A DNA stretch of 64,000 bases from positions 372,001 through 436,000 of the forward strand of contig NZ_CP025057.1 in NCBI RefSeq assembly GCF_002813555.1, in the 5' to 3' direction. Both the position numbers and the translations under genes were made by a program. Source of the stretch: Spiroplasma floricola 23-6. Lineage in GTDB: Bacteria; Bacillota_I; Bacilli_A; Mycoplasmatales; Mycoplasmataceae. Below the pieces are notes generated by a model. It was not told where the DNA came from. It saw only the letters and a list, made by a program, of their open reading frames with translations, and did no database searches. Below, piece after piece: positions 18,966 through 28,552 of this stretch; the stretch's first letter is position 1; every line of letters begins with the position of its first letter.

Positions 18966-19696
18966 TTAAATTTTCAATTATTACTTTATTTCCAAATTTA
19001 ATTAATTCATATATATCAGAGTCAATTATTAAAAAGGCAATTGAAAAAAATAGTATTGAAGTTGAAATTATCAATATTAGAGATTATACAAATTTTAAAC
19101 ACAATCAAGTTGATGACTATCAATTTGGTGGGGGCAAAGGTATGGTTCTAATGGTTGAACCAGTTGTAAATGCAATTGAAAGTTGTAAAAAAGAAAACAG
19201 TTTAGTTATTTTAACAAGTCCCCAAGGAAAAACTTGGAATCAAAATCTTGCAAGAGAGTATGCTTTAAACAAAGAACATATAATACTGATTTGTGGTCAT
19301 TATGAAGGCTTTGATGAAAGAATTCTTGAATATGTAGATTTAGAATTATCAATTGGAGATTACGTTTTAACAGGGGGAGAAATTGCAAGTATAGTAATTT
19401 TAGATTCAATAACAAGACTAATTGATGGAGTTATTGCAAAAGATTCTCATTTAAATGACAGTTTTGAAAATAATTTATTGGACCATCCAGTTTATACTAA
19501 GCCTATTGAATTTAGAGGAAAAATTGTTCCAGAAGTTTTAACAAGTGGCCATCATGCAAATATTGAAAAATATCGTCAAGAAGGTAGATTAAAAAATACT
19601 TTAATAAAAAGACCAGATCTTTTAAAAAAAAGTAAATTATCAAAAGCAGACTTAGAATTTATTGAAAAATTAAGAAAAGTGAAAGGAGAAAATTAA
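18965..19696 (+). CDS. trmD: tRNA (guanine-N1)-methyltransferase TrmD, non-ATG start
   Basis: Methylates G37 next to the anticodon to keep the reading frame. The family N-terminus [11 protein letters not shown] is present but has no ATG, GTG or TTG in front of it: the frame there reads ACT ATA ATT AAA. The ATT at 18965 sits where Met stands in homologues; ATA at 18962 is the alternative. GAGG at 18951-18954 is suitably spaced for either. The first ATG (19142) would discard the N-terminal 59 residues and cut into the conserved FGGGKGMV motif. The knot region ([22 protein letters not shown]) and the C-terminal domain are intact; 243 residues, normal length. Confidence 0.93.
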   Translation: MKFSIITLFPNLINSYISESIIKKAIEKNSIEVEIINIRDYTNFKHNQVDDYQFGGGKGMVLMVEPVVNAIESCKKENSLVILTSPQGKTWNQNLAREYALNKEHIILICGHYEGFDERILEYVDLELSIGDYVLTGGEIASIVILDSITRLIDGVIAKDSHLNDSFENNLLDHPVYTKPIEFRGKIVPEVLTSGHHANIEKYRQEGRLKNTLIKRPDLLKKSKLSKADLEFIEKLRKVKGEN

Positions 19697-19698
19697 TT

Positions 19699-20100
19699 AT
19701 GAATATGTTAACAAAGAACACAAAAGCTTTAATTGATGAACAATTAAATAATAATCTTCCAAATTTTACATCAGGAGATACTATTAAAGTTAATGTAAAA
19801 ATTAAAGAGGGAGAAAAATATCGTATCCAAGCATTTGAAGGTGTAGTTATTAAAACTCAAGGAAGTGGAATTTCATACTCAGTATGTGTAAGAAAAAACT
19901 CAAATGGTGTTTTTGTTGAAAGAACATTTCCAGTTCATTCACCAATTATTGAATCAATTGAAATTATTAAACGTGGACGTGTAAGAAGAGCAAGAATTTA
20001 TTATATAAGAAAATTATCAGGTAAAGCTGCACGTATTAAAGAAGTTATTAATAATAAAACAAAAGATACTAGTTCAATGAAAAAAGCAGTTAAAAAATAA
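19699..20100 (+). CDS. rplS: 50S ribosomal protein L19
   Basis: L19 sits at the 30S-50S interface. The 133-residue protein has [26 protein letters not shown], the [16 protein letters not shown] segment and [19 protein letters not shown], all diagnostic. GGAG at 19685-19688 favours the first of two near ATGs. It closes the rpsP operon and carries a short Lys-rich C-terminal extension ([12 protein letters not shown]). Confidence 0.97.
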   Translation: MNMLTKNTKALIDEQLNNNLPNFTSGDTIKVNVKIKEGEKYRIQAFEGVVIKTQGSGISYSVCVRKNSNGVFVERTFPVHSPIIESIEIIKRGRVRRARIYYIRKLSGKAARIKEVINNKTKDTSSMKKAVKK

Positions 20101-20120
20101 GCAATAGCTTATTTTTTTTT
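20096..20120 (+). terminator. Intrinsic terminator after rplS
   Basis: 7-bp stem AATAAGC / GCTTATT, loop AATA, long T-run. The stop codon is in the stem. Confidence 0.9.
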
Positions 20121-20130
20121 ATGCTTCTTA

Positions 20131-20178
20131 AAAAACTTATATGCTATAATTTTTTAGTTGTATAAGTTTTTTTGTTTT
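20131..20178 (+). terminator. Second hairpin after rplS enclosing a promoter-like box
   Basis: 11-bp inverted repeat AAAAACTTATA (20131-20141) and TATAAGTTTTT (20161-20171) followed by T-rich DNA. The loop contains an extended -10 TGcTATAAT (20142-20150). It may be a backup terminator, or a very short RNA may start and end here. Confidence 0.5.
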
Positions 20179-20278
20179 TTAATAATAATGGATTATCAAT
20201 TATCTTCAATAAAATATTAAAAAACTTAATCGTAGTTTCCATCTTATTTAATGTAAAGGCTAATTAAAAAAGGTAAAA

Positions 20279-20284
20279 TATAAT
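20279..20284 (+). promoter_or_regulatory. -10 box before the DUF3196-like gene
   Basis: TATAAT at 20279-20284, 18 bases before the ATG at 20302, predicting a very short leader that just includes AAGAGGTG. Confidence 0.5.
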
Positions 20285-20301
20285 ATATCAAGAGGTGAAA
20301 T

Positions 20302-21045
20302 ATGAAAAATTATTATGATGAAACATTAGAAAAAATTGAAGAAGCTGAAGAGCAAAATAATTTGCAAGAAGCTTTTAGAATAATTTCAGAAGAATTAAAT
20401 GCACCATATATACCTCAAGATTTTTTAGAAAAACTACAAAAAATAGAAATTAGATTAATAGAAAAAGCAAATCTAAATAAAAGTAATTCATTTAATTGAA
20501 ACATTGATAAAGTTTTAGAAGCAATGTCTAAAAAACTGAATCAAGATGTTCAATTAATGGCTTTTGATGCTCTCAGAGGATTAAATGCAAGACTTATTAT
20601 TAATGATATAAAAGAGTATTTGCAAAATACCGAAATCAAACCAGAATATAAAAGTTTTTTAATATTAGTTTTAATTGAACAAGCAATAGATGAAGAATTA
20701 ATTGTGAAAAAAAACAATCAAAGTATTTTAATTAACCCTTTAAAATATGACTTATTAAAAGCGCAACAAGTTTTTAAAGATTTAGAATTAAAAATGGAAC
20801 AAGTTGTATATTATAGTAATCCAAGTTTATTTAATATTTGCGAAAATATAGCAAATACTTATTTTTATCATGTTTTTCCAATATTTAATTTGGAAGAGAG
20901 TAATTTAAATGATTTAGCAATGGCTATAATTATGAAAGCATCAAATTCACTTGGTTTAGAATGAAATGAAAAACTAGAATTAAAATTAAATTTTAATAAA
21001 GAAAATACAATGTTATTATTAAATGAGTTGAATGAAATTATTTAA
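20302..21045 (+). CDS. Hypothetical protein, possibly DUF3196 family
   Basis: A 247-residue soluble, acidic, mainly helical protein. It opens with a helical-repeat-like segment (ETLEKIEEAEEQNNLQEAF) and resembles, from memory, the mollicute-restricted DUF3196 family, but I could not check this. No catalytic motif is visible. AAGAGGTG precedes the ATG. Two TGA codons are Trp. The next gene, a zinc-ribbon protein, begins 16 bases after its stop, and obg follows, so all three are likely cotranscribed. Confidence 0.72.
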
Positions 21046-21060
21046 AAGAGGAAAATAACT

Positions 21061-21408
21061 ATGAAAAAAACAGCTTTTACAGAAGAAGATTTTATAAAAT
21101 ATGAAGATCCAAAAAATGTTATGATGCAATTATTTGGAGTAACTTGCTCAGTTTGTGGAATTGATGAAATTGATTTTATTGATGAAAAGGCACCTAAAAC
21201 TTTAGGCCAAATTGCACAAGAAATATTAGAGGAAAATCCCGAAATAGATGATGATGATTTAAATGAAATGATAGAACCTCAAATTGAAGCTTGACAAGAA
21301 TTAGATGATTATAATGCTTCAATTGGTATGCCAACATTTTTATGTTACAACTGTCATGATCAGTTAATTAATGGAGAAATTTCAATTTCAATTAGCAATG
21401 AAGAATAA
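21061..21408 (+). CDS. Zinc-ribbon protein of unknown function
   Basis: A 115-residue acidic protein with two Cys pairs: CSVC (residues 30-33) and CYNC (about 95-98), separated by a strongly acidic helical insert (ENPEIDDDDLNEMIE). The paired CxxC motifs should bind one zinc. One TGA at 21292 is Trp. It is sandwiched 24 bases before obg. I cannot name the family; a role in ribosome assembly is a guess based on the neighbour only. Confidence 0.78.
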
Positions 21409-21431
21409 TATTTTTTAAGGAGAGTTAGTTC

Positions 21432-22724
21432 ATGAAATTTGTAGATTTAGCACATTTTAATATTAAATCAGGTAAAGGTGGAGATGGAGCTGTCTCTTTT
21501 CGTCATGAACTTTATGTAGCAAATGGAGGTCCAAACGGTGGAGATGGTGGTAAAGGTGGAGATGTTATCTTTATTGCAGATGAAGGAAAATCTTCACTAT
21601 TAGACTTAAAATTACAAAAATTTTATAGTGCAGAAGATGGTCACAAAGGTGATATTAAAAATATGCACGGTAAAAATGGTAAAGATATTTATATCAAAGT
21701 TCCTGTAGGAACTATAATATACAATGCAGATAACAATGAATTATTGTATGACTTTATAAGTGATGGTCAAGAAGAAATAATTGCTTTTGGTGGTAAAGGT
21801 GGAAGAGGAAATGCAAGATTTGCAAATTCAAGAAATAAGGCACCAACTATCTTTGAAGCAGGAGATCCAGGACAAGAAATAAATATTAAAGCTGAATTAA
21901 AAGTTTTAGCAGATGTTGGTTTTGTGGGATTACCAAATGCGGGAAAATCTACATTATTAAGAACTATTTCAAACTCAAAACCACAAGTTGCAGATTATCC
22001 TTTTACAACTTTAAATCCACAATTAGGAGTTTCAAGAGATAAACAAGGAAGAACTTTTACTGTTGCAGATTTACCAGGATTAATTGAAGGAGCAAGTTTA
22101 GGAAAAGGATTAGGACATGAATTTTTAAGACATATTGAAAGATGCAAAATTATTTGTCATGTAATTGATATGTCAGGAAACTATGCAACAGAAGATGTTA
22201 TAAAGAATTATGAATTGATTAGAAAAGAACTTATTGAATATAATTATAATTTAGAAAAAAGAGTAGAAATAATAGTTGCCAATAAAATGGATATTGATGA
22301 AGCTCAAATAAATGTTTTGTATTTTAAAGAAAAATATAAAGACAAAAAAATTATCGAAGTTTCAGGATTAAATAGAATGAACATAGATCAATTGCTATTA
22401 GAAATTGGCTCAACTTTAGAAAAAGTTAAAGATATTCCTCTTTGAGAAATCAAAGAAGAAACTGATCAAGATTACAAACTTTACACATTTGAATCTGATT
22501 TAAAAGATATACAAGTAAAAAATCTTGGTAATGGTAGATGAAAAATTGATGGAGAAGATGTTTATAAAATTTATCAAAAAACTCCAATTTCAACTTATGA
22601 TAATTTATTACTATTTAATGAGAAATTAAAAAATTTAGGAGTTTATAATATTTTAAGAGAAAAAGGTGCACAACAAGGTGATATTGTTAAAATATTTGAT
22701 ATAGAATTGGAATGAATGGATTAA
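21432..22724 (+). CDS. obgE: GTPase ObgE/CgtA
   Basis: Essential GTPase acting on 50S assembly and stress signalling. Three domains are present in 430 residues: the Gly-rich Obg domain (GKGGDGAVSFRHE, GGPNGGDGGKGGDV; 1-158), the G domain with Walker A GLPNAGKST (about 166), switch DLPGLIEGA and NKMD (about 285), and a C-terminal OCT domain (about 345-430). TTAAGGAGAG gives a good ribosome site. It is followed after 1 base by nadE. Confidence 0.97.
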
Positions 22725-22725
22725 T

Positions 22726-23454
22726 ATGAAATTAAAAGATTATTTAGAATATTTAGTTGAATGAATAAGAGAAGAAGTAATAAAAGCAAATCAAAAAGGA
22801 GTTATTGTTGGAATAAGTGGAGGAATTGACTCTGCAGTTGTAGCTGCACTTGCAAAAAAAGCATTTCCAAATGATTACATTACATTATGAATGCCTTGCA
22901 AATCAAGTGAGTTAGATGAAAAATGCAAAGAAGAGTTAATTAGAGACTTAGATTTAAAAAATGTTACAGTTGATTTATCTAAGCCATTTGAAGCTATATC
23001 AGAATCATTAAATAATTCAGGTATCAATCAATCAAAATTAGCTCTTGCAAATACTAAAGCAAGATTAAGAATGTCTTCATTATATTCAATGGCTCAGACT
23101 CATAATTATTTAGTATTAGGAACAGATAATGCTGATGAATGACATATTGGTTATTTTACAAAATTTGGTGATGGAGGTGTAGATTTATTGCCAATAATTA
23201 AACTTTTAAAAAGAGAAGTGAAAGAAGCTGCAAAACTTTTAGGAGTTCCAGATTCTATTATAAATAGAGCACCAACTGCAAGTTTATGAGAAGATCAAAC
23301 TGATGAATCAGAAATAGGATTTAGTTATGATTTAATTGACGATTATATAAGTGGAAAAGAGGTAAATAATTTAGTAAAAGAAAGAGTAGATTATTTGCAT
23401 AAAATCTCAGAACATAAAAGAACTAGTGCACCAATGCCAAAAAATATAAGATAA
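22726..23454 (+). CDS. nadE: NAD+ synthetase, ammonia-dependent
   Basis: Final step of NAD synthesis: amidation of nicotinate adenine dinucleotide using ATP and ammonia. The 242-residue protein has the PP-loop GISGGIDSA (residues about 29-37), the NTKARLRM and [24 protein letters not shown] motifs, and the C-terminal [16 protein letters not shown]. No glutaminase domain is present, so free ammonia is the donor. It is coupled to obgE. Together with pncA at 27050 it indicates salvage of nicotinamide through nicotinate. Confidence 0.96.
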
Positions 23455-23479
23455 AAATAAGGAAGTTATTTAAAATTTT

Positions 23480-23506
23480 ATCAACTAATATCTTTTTTTA
23501 GTAGAT
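23480..23506 (+). terminator. Possible terminator after nadE
   Basis: Imperfect stem ATCAACTAA / TTAGTAGAT (one mismatch) with T-run in the loop side. Weak evidence. Confidence 0.35.
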
Positions 23507-23532
23507 AATTAAGTAAATAAGGAGAAATAATA

Positions 23533-24024
23533 ATGACAGAAGTACAAGCAAATAAAATAAGTGAATTTATTGATAATTTACCAGAAGAAATAGCAGATAA
23601 AATGTTTGAAGAATTTGTAGCAAATATAAGCTTATATTTTGCAATAGTTTTATTTGGAGAAGAAATTGATAAAAACTATGAGGCTTTAAAATTAGATGGA
23701 AAATCATTAGAAGAAATAGCAAAAGTAGTTAAAGAATCAGAAATTGGAGAGGAAGAAATTTACTCTGCATTAATGGCATCTTTGCAAGAAGAATCTGATG
23801 CTGAATTATTTGCTGAAGACTGTGTTCAATCAATAGCATTTAGTCCAGAATTACCTGAGGAATTATTGGCTAAATTAAAGGAATTAGATATTGATATTAA
23901 TGATTTTGCAATGAATTTAATTATTACATTAAAAGATGAATTTATAGATTTCTTTGTAAATGATCTTGATGTTGAAGAATGAAAAAATGATATTATTGAA
24001 GCTTTAGTAGCGAGTTGAGATTAA
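23533..24024 (+). CDS. Hypothetical acidic protein, 163 residues
   Basis: Very acidic, helical protein (many Glu, Asp, Leu, Ile; few basic residues) with no signal peptide or membrane segment. TAAGGAG gives a good ribosome site. The C-terminus (EEWKNDIIEALVASWD) uses two TGA Trp codons. I do not recognise a family. It has its own terminator and is likely a single-gene unit or the end of the obgE operon. Confidence 0.75.
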
Positions 24025-24032
24025 AAAATAAG

Positions 24033-24061
24033 AAAATCTAGATTAAAATTTAGATTTTTTT
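24033..24061 (+). terminator. Intrinsic terminator after the acidic protein gene
   Basis: 8-bp stem AAAATCTA / TAGATTTT, then T-run. Confidence 0.85.
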
Positions 24062-24079
24062 TATTAAATATTATGTTAT

Positions 24080-24091
24080 TATAATTATAAT
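24080..24091 (+). promoter_or_regulatory. Tandem -10 boxes
   Basis: Two directly adjacent TATAAT copies (24080-24085, 24086-24091) upstream of the small membrane protein gene. No clear -35. Confidence 0.4.
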
Positions 24092-24138
24092 TGTAGATAG
24101 GGTAATTTACAGTTGGGCTAAAATTAAAGGTGATTTTT

Positions 24139-24411
24139 ATGAAAACATTATTATTCAGTAGAACACTTTTTAAAGTATTAGATTTTGAACTTTCTTTAAC
24201 TGTTGTTTTGATTATTTTTACTATCATTGCTGCAGTTGCGTTAGGAATTTATTTGTTAATTCTTTTTCAAAAAAATAGAAAATTCTATTTTGAAAAGGAA
24301 GAAGTTTCAGGTGATGAATTCAAAAGACTTGAAAAATTTGAAGAACAAAGAAATTATTTTGAATTAGAGATTGCTAAAATCAAAAAAATTCAAAGAGAAA
24401 GAAAAAAATAA
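24139..24411 (+). CDS. Small single-pass membrane protein, 90 residues
   Basis: One strong membrane helix (residues about 20-45) followed by a basic/acidic helical cytoplasmic tail (FEKEEVSGDEFKRLEKFEEQRNYFELEI). I chose ATG 24139 because AAAGGTGA lies just upstream; a GTG at 24130 falls inside that Shine-Dalgarno. It is followed closely by a larger membrane protein. Function unknown. Confidence 0.72.
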   Translation: MKTLLFSRTLFKVLDFELSLTVVLIIFTIIAAVALGIYLLILFQKNRKFYFEKEEVSGDEFKRLEKFEEQRNYFELEIAKIKKIQRERKK

Positions 24412-24427
24412 TACATTTTAAGCTTAT

Positions 24428-24445
24428 AAAAAAGGGGGCTTTTTT
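24428..24445 (+). promoter_or_regulatory. Hairpin holding the ribosome-binding site
   Basis: Stem AAAAAAG / CTTTTTT with loop GGGG immediately before the ATG at 24447. The only Shine-Dalgarno-like bases (GGGGG) lie in the loop and its closing pair. It may also act as a weak terminator of the preceding gene. Confidence 0.4.
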
Positions 24446-24446
24446 T

Positions 24447-25961
24447 ATGAGTGGATTATTTAATCCTTTTAAAAAAGATAATTTAAATCAAAACGATCAC
24501 CAACAAAATGTTGGAAATTTTGATTTTAATCAAAATCCTCATCAAAATCCAATTTATCAAAATGAAACAGCAATGTATCAAAAAAATCTGATTGAATCAA
24601 AAAATGAAGGTTATATAAGACCAAGACAAAGAAACTTTGAAAATAGCTATCATGAACAAGCACAAAATATTCCTCAGTATAGTAGAAGTGAAAATAATGG
24701 TAGAAATAGACCTGAATTAGTCAATAACCAATATTTGCAAAATAATCAAATGCAATATCAAAATCAACAGATGTATCAAAAACCCCAGCAATATCAACCA
24801 ATGAACAATTACAATAATTACCCAAATCAATATAATAATAGTTTAAAACAAGAATATTTAGATTTTGATAATAATGCAAGAATCGATTATGGAAACTTTA
24901 GAGATGAAAATCAATATAATAGAATGGTTTATTCTCCAAATAATAATATGAACAGTATTCAAAGAAATGAAAATTATAATAATAGACCTTTATATGAAAA
25001 TTATAATGTACCTAATAATAATATGTATTATGGTTATAATGATTTTTCAAATAACAATCAATTTTATAATCAAAATTCTCCATATGGTTATAATCCAGAA
25101 ATAGATTATGCACCAGTAAGTTCAAACAATTATAATCCATATGATAAAAGCACTTATACTCAAAGATACAAATCAGCAAGAATGATGCCAAAAGAAATTG
25201 GAAAAGAAGTAAGAAGTGAAAAATTAAGAATCTTTTTAATATTTTTAATTGGTGTAGTTGGAATAATTACTTCATCAATAATGCTATCTATTTTTTATAA
25301 AGCAGGAAATGATGGAACTTATATGGGAGTTAAACGTGATCAAGTAATGTATCCATTTTTCTCAATTACATTATTAATATTTTCATTAGGTTTTTTTGCT
25401 ATAAGTCTTACAGATTTTGGATTTATTTATTCAAATGTCAAAAAATATGAAAGAGATTTATATTATGGAAAAGAATCAGTTCCTTATTTTATAACAAGAA
25501 ACTATAGAAGTTTAATATCAAGAACAGTATATTTAAATTGAATTGCATTTTGTATATACATTTTTGGAGCCATTTCTCTTGGTATTATGTATGGGCTTCA
25601 AAGTCAAGTTGAAACAGGAAATACTTCTTTTTATTTTCTATTTTGAAAAATTGGACAATTAAAACCATTAAATTCAGAAATTCAAACTAATATAATAGTC
25701 TTATTTGTGACTTTAATAATTCATATCTTAAATATTGTTACAACAAGAACTAGAAAAAATAATATTATAGGTTATTATGGTTATGAAATAATTCCTCAGC
25801 AAGAAATTAAAGAGATTAGAAAAAGAGCAAATAAAATATGTATGATTATTTTCTTTACAACATTGGCAATCATATTATTTTTAATTGTTATTCCTTGATT
25901 AATTATTAGAAAAAAAAGAGGTCTTTCACTTAAACCATGAGGAACAGTAGCCAATGGATAG
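24447..25961 (+). CDS. Asn/Gln/Tyr-rich membrane protein
   Basis: A 504-residue protein with two contrasting halves. Residues 1 to about 240 are low-complexity and prion-like, dominated by Asn, Gln and Tyr with scattered Pro. Residues 245-500 contain about four membrane helices (around 255, 295, 365 and 425, with another near 475), ending in a basic tail. No known domain is visible. The gene overlaps hemW by 8 bases. Several TGA codons near the 3' end are Trp. Possibly a scaffold or surface/cytoskeleton-linked membrane protein; this is inference only. Confidence 0.8.
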
Positions 25962-27048
25962 AAAAATTAATAGTTTATATGTTCACATTCCTTTTTGTGA
26001 ACATATTTGTTTTTATTGTGATTTTGTTAAAGTTAAAAAACCCCAAGATCCAAAAATTATTGAAAAGTATCTTGACAGAATTCAAGAGGAATTAAATTCC
26101 TATGAAAATAGATTAGATGATATTCAAAGTATTTATATTGGTGGTGGAACTCCAAGCTGTTTAAATAGTGAGCAAACTATTAGAATGTGTGTAATTTTAT
26201 CAAAATACACTAATAAAGAAAATTTTGAATATTCAATAGAGTTGAATCCTGAATCAGTAACTGAAGAAAAGTTAGAGATTTATAAAAAATATAATATAAA
26301 TAGAGTTAGTATGGGAGTTCAGACTTTTGATAATGAATTATTGAAAAAAATTGGAAGAATTCATGATAACTCAATTGCAATTGAAGCATATAAATTAATA
26401 AGAAAAGTAGGCTTTAAAAATGTAAGTATTGATTTAATGTATAACTTATATGATCAAACAAGAAAAAATATTTACACTGATTTAGATTATATTGATAAAT
26501 TGAAACCAGATCATATTTCTTGATATTCATTAATAATGAAAGAAAACTCAGTTTGAGGTAGAAAAAAAATGAAAGTTCCAGAAAATGATGAATTATTTGA
26601 TGAAATAGTAAATAAAGGATTAGAAAAGTTAGGCTATATTAGATATGAAATATCTAATTATGCTTTAAAACAAAAAAATAAATCTTTTCATAATATGACT
26701 TATTGAAATAATTCTATTTTTGCAGGTGTTGGAATTGGAGCAACTGGTTTTGAACAAAAAGATGAGAAATATTATTTAACTAAAAATGAAGGAAATATTC
26801 TGAATTATGAAAAACAATTTGAACTTTTAACAAAAGAAGATTATTATTTTCAAGTAATCATGATGGGATTAAGGTTAGTTGAAGGAATAGATTTAACATT
26901 AGATATTAATAAAGAAGTTTATAAATTTTATGAACAAAAAATTACAGAAAAAATTAATAGTAATTTATTAGAAATATCTAATAATAGAGTAAAGTGTACA
27001 GAAAGGGGATTTAATATCTTGAATGAGATATTAATAGATTTTTTATAA
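25954..27048 (+). CDS. hemW: Radical SAM protein HemW-like (coproporphyrinogen III oxidase-like)
   Basis: A 364-residue radical SAM enzyme. The [4Fe-4S] motif C-x3-C-x2-C is CEHICFYC (residues about 15-22), with the HemW-type YVHIPFC lead and the following IYIGGGTPS and ELNPES motifs. HemW is a heme chaperone in bacteria with respiratory chains; mollicutes make no heme, so the role here is unclear. The gene starts within the end of the membrane protein gene and is followed after 1 base by pncA. Confidence 0.92.
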
Positions 27049-27049
27049 T

Positions 27050-27553
27050 ATGAAAAAAGCTTTAATAGTAGTAGATTATCAATATGATTTTGCAGATCCC
27101 AAAGGAAAATTATATGTTCCAGAAGGAGAAGATATTAAAAAAAATATTGAAAAAAGAATTAAAGAATATAAAAAGAATAATGATTTAGTAATTTTTTCAG
27201 GAGATTTTCACCCACAAAATCATGTTTCTTTTTCTAAGTGAGGAGAACATTGTCTTGTTAATTCAAAGGGAACAGAATTTTATGTAGATGATTCAGAAGT
27301 TGACTTGTTTATTAAAAAAGGTACTGAACTAAAATATGATAGCTTATCAGCATTTTATATTGCCAAGGATGTAGATAGAAATATTGAGTTAGAATCTGAA
27401 CTTGATCAATGACTAAAGAAAAATAATATAAGCGAATTAGAAATTTGTGGACTTGCATTAGATATATGTGTTCAAGCAACTTATGATGATGCAATAAAAA
27501 AAGGATATAGAGCATTTATTAACTTAAATCTTTCAAAAAGACTAAATTTTTAG
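27050..27553 (+). CDS. pncA: Nicotinamidase, isochorismatase family
   Basis: Hydrolyses nicotinamide to nicotinate for NAD salvage. In 167 residues all expected features are visible: catalytic Asp in IVVDYQYDF (about residue 9), metal ligands in SGDFHPQNHVSF, a Lys after IKKGT, and catalytic Cys in GLALDICVQATYDDA (about 141). It feeds NadE, encoded 4 kb upstream. The stop codon lies in the stem of its terminator. Confidence 0.9.
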
Positions 27554-27570
27554 TTTTTTTTTTTTTTTTT
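27536..27570 (+). terminator. Intrinsic terminator of pncA with a T17 tract
   Basis: Stem AAAAGACTAAA / TTTAGTTTTTT (one G-T pair) followed by 17 T (27554-27570). Directly downstream comes ATT and a run of 16 A (27574-27589). Confidence 0.75.
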
Positions 27571-27589
27571 ATTAAAAAAAAAAAAAAAA
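27554..27589. repeat. T17-ATT-A16 homopolymer palindrome
   Basis: Seventeen T, then ATT, then sixteen A. A nearly identical T17A16 block is found at 62026-62058. Confidence 0.9.
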
Positions 27590-27615
27590 CGATTAATTAT
27601 TATGGAGGAGAATTT

Positions 27616-28371
27616 ATGCTTAAAGAAATAATTAATAAAGATGAGAATAATCTAGTTTTCTCAAAAATTGTAAATGAAAAGGAGATAGTGAACTTTAAAG
27701 ATATAATTTATAATTTTTTAAATCAACCTCAAATAAAAATTGAACAGAAATATGACTTACTATTTTCTAAAGCAATTAAAAAAAACTGTTTTAAAGATTT
27801 AGTAAAAGAGCTTGAATCTGATTTTAAAACAAATTTTGTTTTATGAAAATTAACAGAAAAAATATCTTATTGAACAACAATGTTTTTTTCTAGTAAGTTT
27901 AAAAATGGAAATGGTTTCAAATTACTTCAAAAAATATTTATTTTAAAACAGGTTTTTTTAGCTCAGTTAAGATATAACTCAAATATTTGATTAAAATTGA
28001 GCCCTAATCAAACTTTAAAAATAAAATCAAAAAAGAAAGAAACAGAAATAAACTATAAACTTTTACTTCTAATGTATGATTTTAATGAATCTGAAGAAGA
28101 TTTCTTTATATTATTAAATGAAAATCAAAAAGAAATTTTAAATTTAGTTTTGAAATCTAATAATATAGAGGATTTTCTTAAATTAAGAACAAAAATTGAA
28201 ATAGATTTATTTAAGTATTTACCAATAAATATGATGCTTTTACAAGCACAACTTATTAAAAATAGCTCAAAGTTAAATTTAAAAGAAAAAGCCAAATTAT
28301 CATATTCAACATTTATGCAATTATTTTGTATATTTGTTGAAGAAAATTTATCTAGAAATAAAATGAATTAA
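27616..28371 (+). CDS. Hypothetical protein, 251 residues
   Basis: Lys/Leu/Asn-rich, helical, probably soluble protein with no motif I recognise. A perfect GGAGGAG ribosome site precedes the ATG, and three TGA codons are read as Trp (for example LWKLTEKISYWTT), which supports coding. It stands alone between the pncA terminator and a strong terminator of its own. Confidence 0.75.
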
Positions 28372-28409
28372 TAAAAAAATATTATTCTCTAAAACATAGA
28401 AAAGAAATT

Positions 28410-28436
28410 CTACACTATTAAAAAGGTGTAGTTTTT
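28410..28436 (+). terminator. Intrinsic terminator before clpB
   Basis: 6-bp stem CTACAC / GTGTAG with 10-base loop, then T-run. Confidence 0.8.
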
Positions 28437-28455
28437 ATTATATTTTTTTATTAAA

Positions 28456-28482
28456 TTAGCACTTTAATATTGACATTGCTAA
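28456..28482 (+). promoter_or_regulatory. CIRCE operator 1 of clpB
   Basis: Half-sites TTAGCACTT and CATTGCTAA separated by exactly 9 bases; 8/9 and 7/9 matches to the HrcA consensus TTAGCACTC-N9-GAGTGCTAA. It covers the -35 box. Confidence 0.75.
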
Positions 28483-28497
28483 AACAAAATGTATTAT
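28470..28497 (+). promoter_or_regulatory. clpB promoter
   Basis: -35 TTGACA (28470-28475) and -10 TATTAT (28492-28497), 16-bp spacer. The predicted start lies near 28504, at the edge of the second CIRCE. Confidence 0.75.
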
Positions 28498-28505
28498 ATT
28501 ATTGA

Positions 28506-28532
28506 TTAGCAAATAAGGTTATAGAGTGCTAA
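28506..28532 (+). promoter_or_regulatory. CIRCE operator 2 of clpB
   Basis: Half-sites TTAGCAAAT (6/9) and GAGTGCTAA (9/9) with a 9-base spacer, just at the start of transcription. The centre-to-centre distance to operator 1 is 50 bp. Confidence 0.85.
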
Positions 28533-28552
28533 TAAAAAAAGGAGGAAATTTT

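Noticed and set aside
20142-20150. Independent promoter after rplS
   Set aside because: The TATAAT lies in the loop of an 11-bp terminator-like hairpin with T-run after it; any transcript would end at once, so I kept it only as a remark.
27554-27589. Transposon end or attachment site from the T17/A16 palindrome
   Set aside because: No transposase, target duplication or second matching end nearby; homopolymers next to a terminator explain it.
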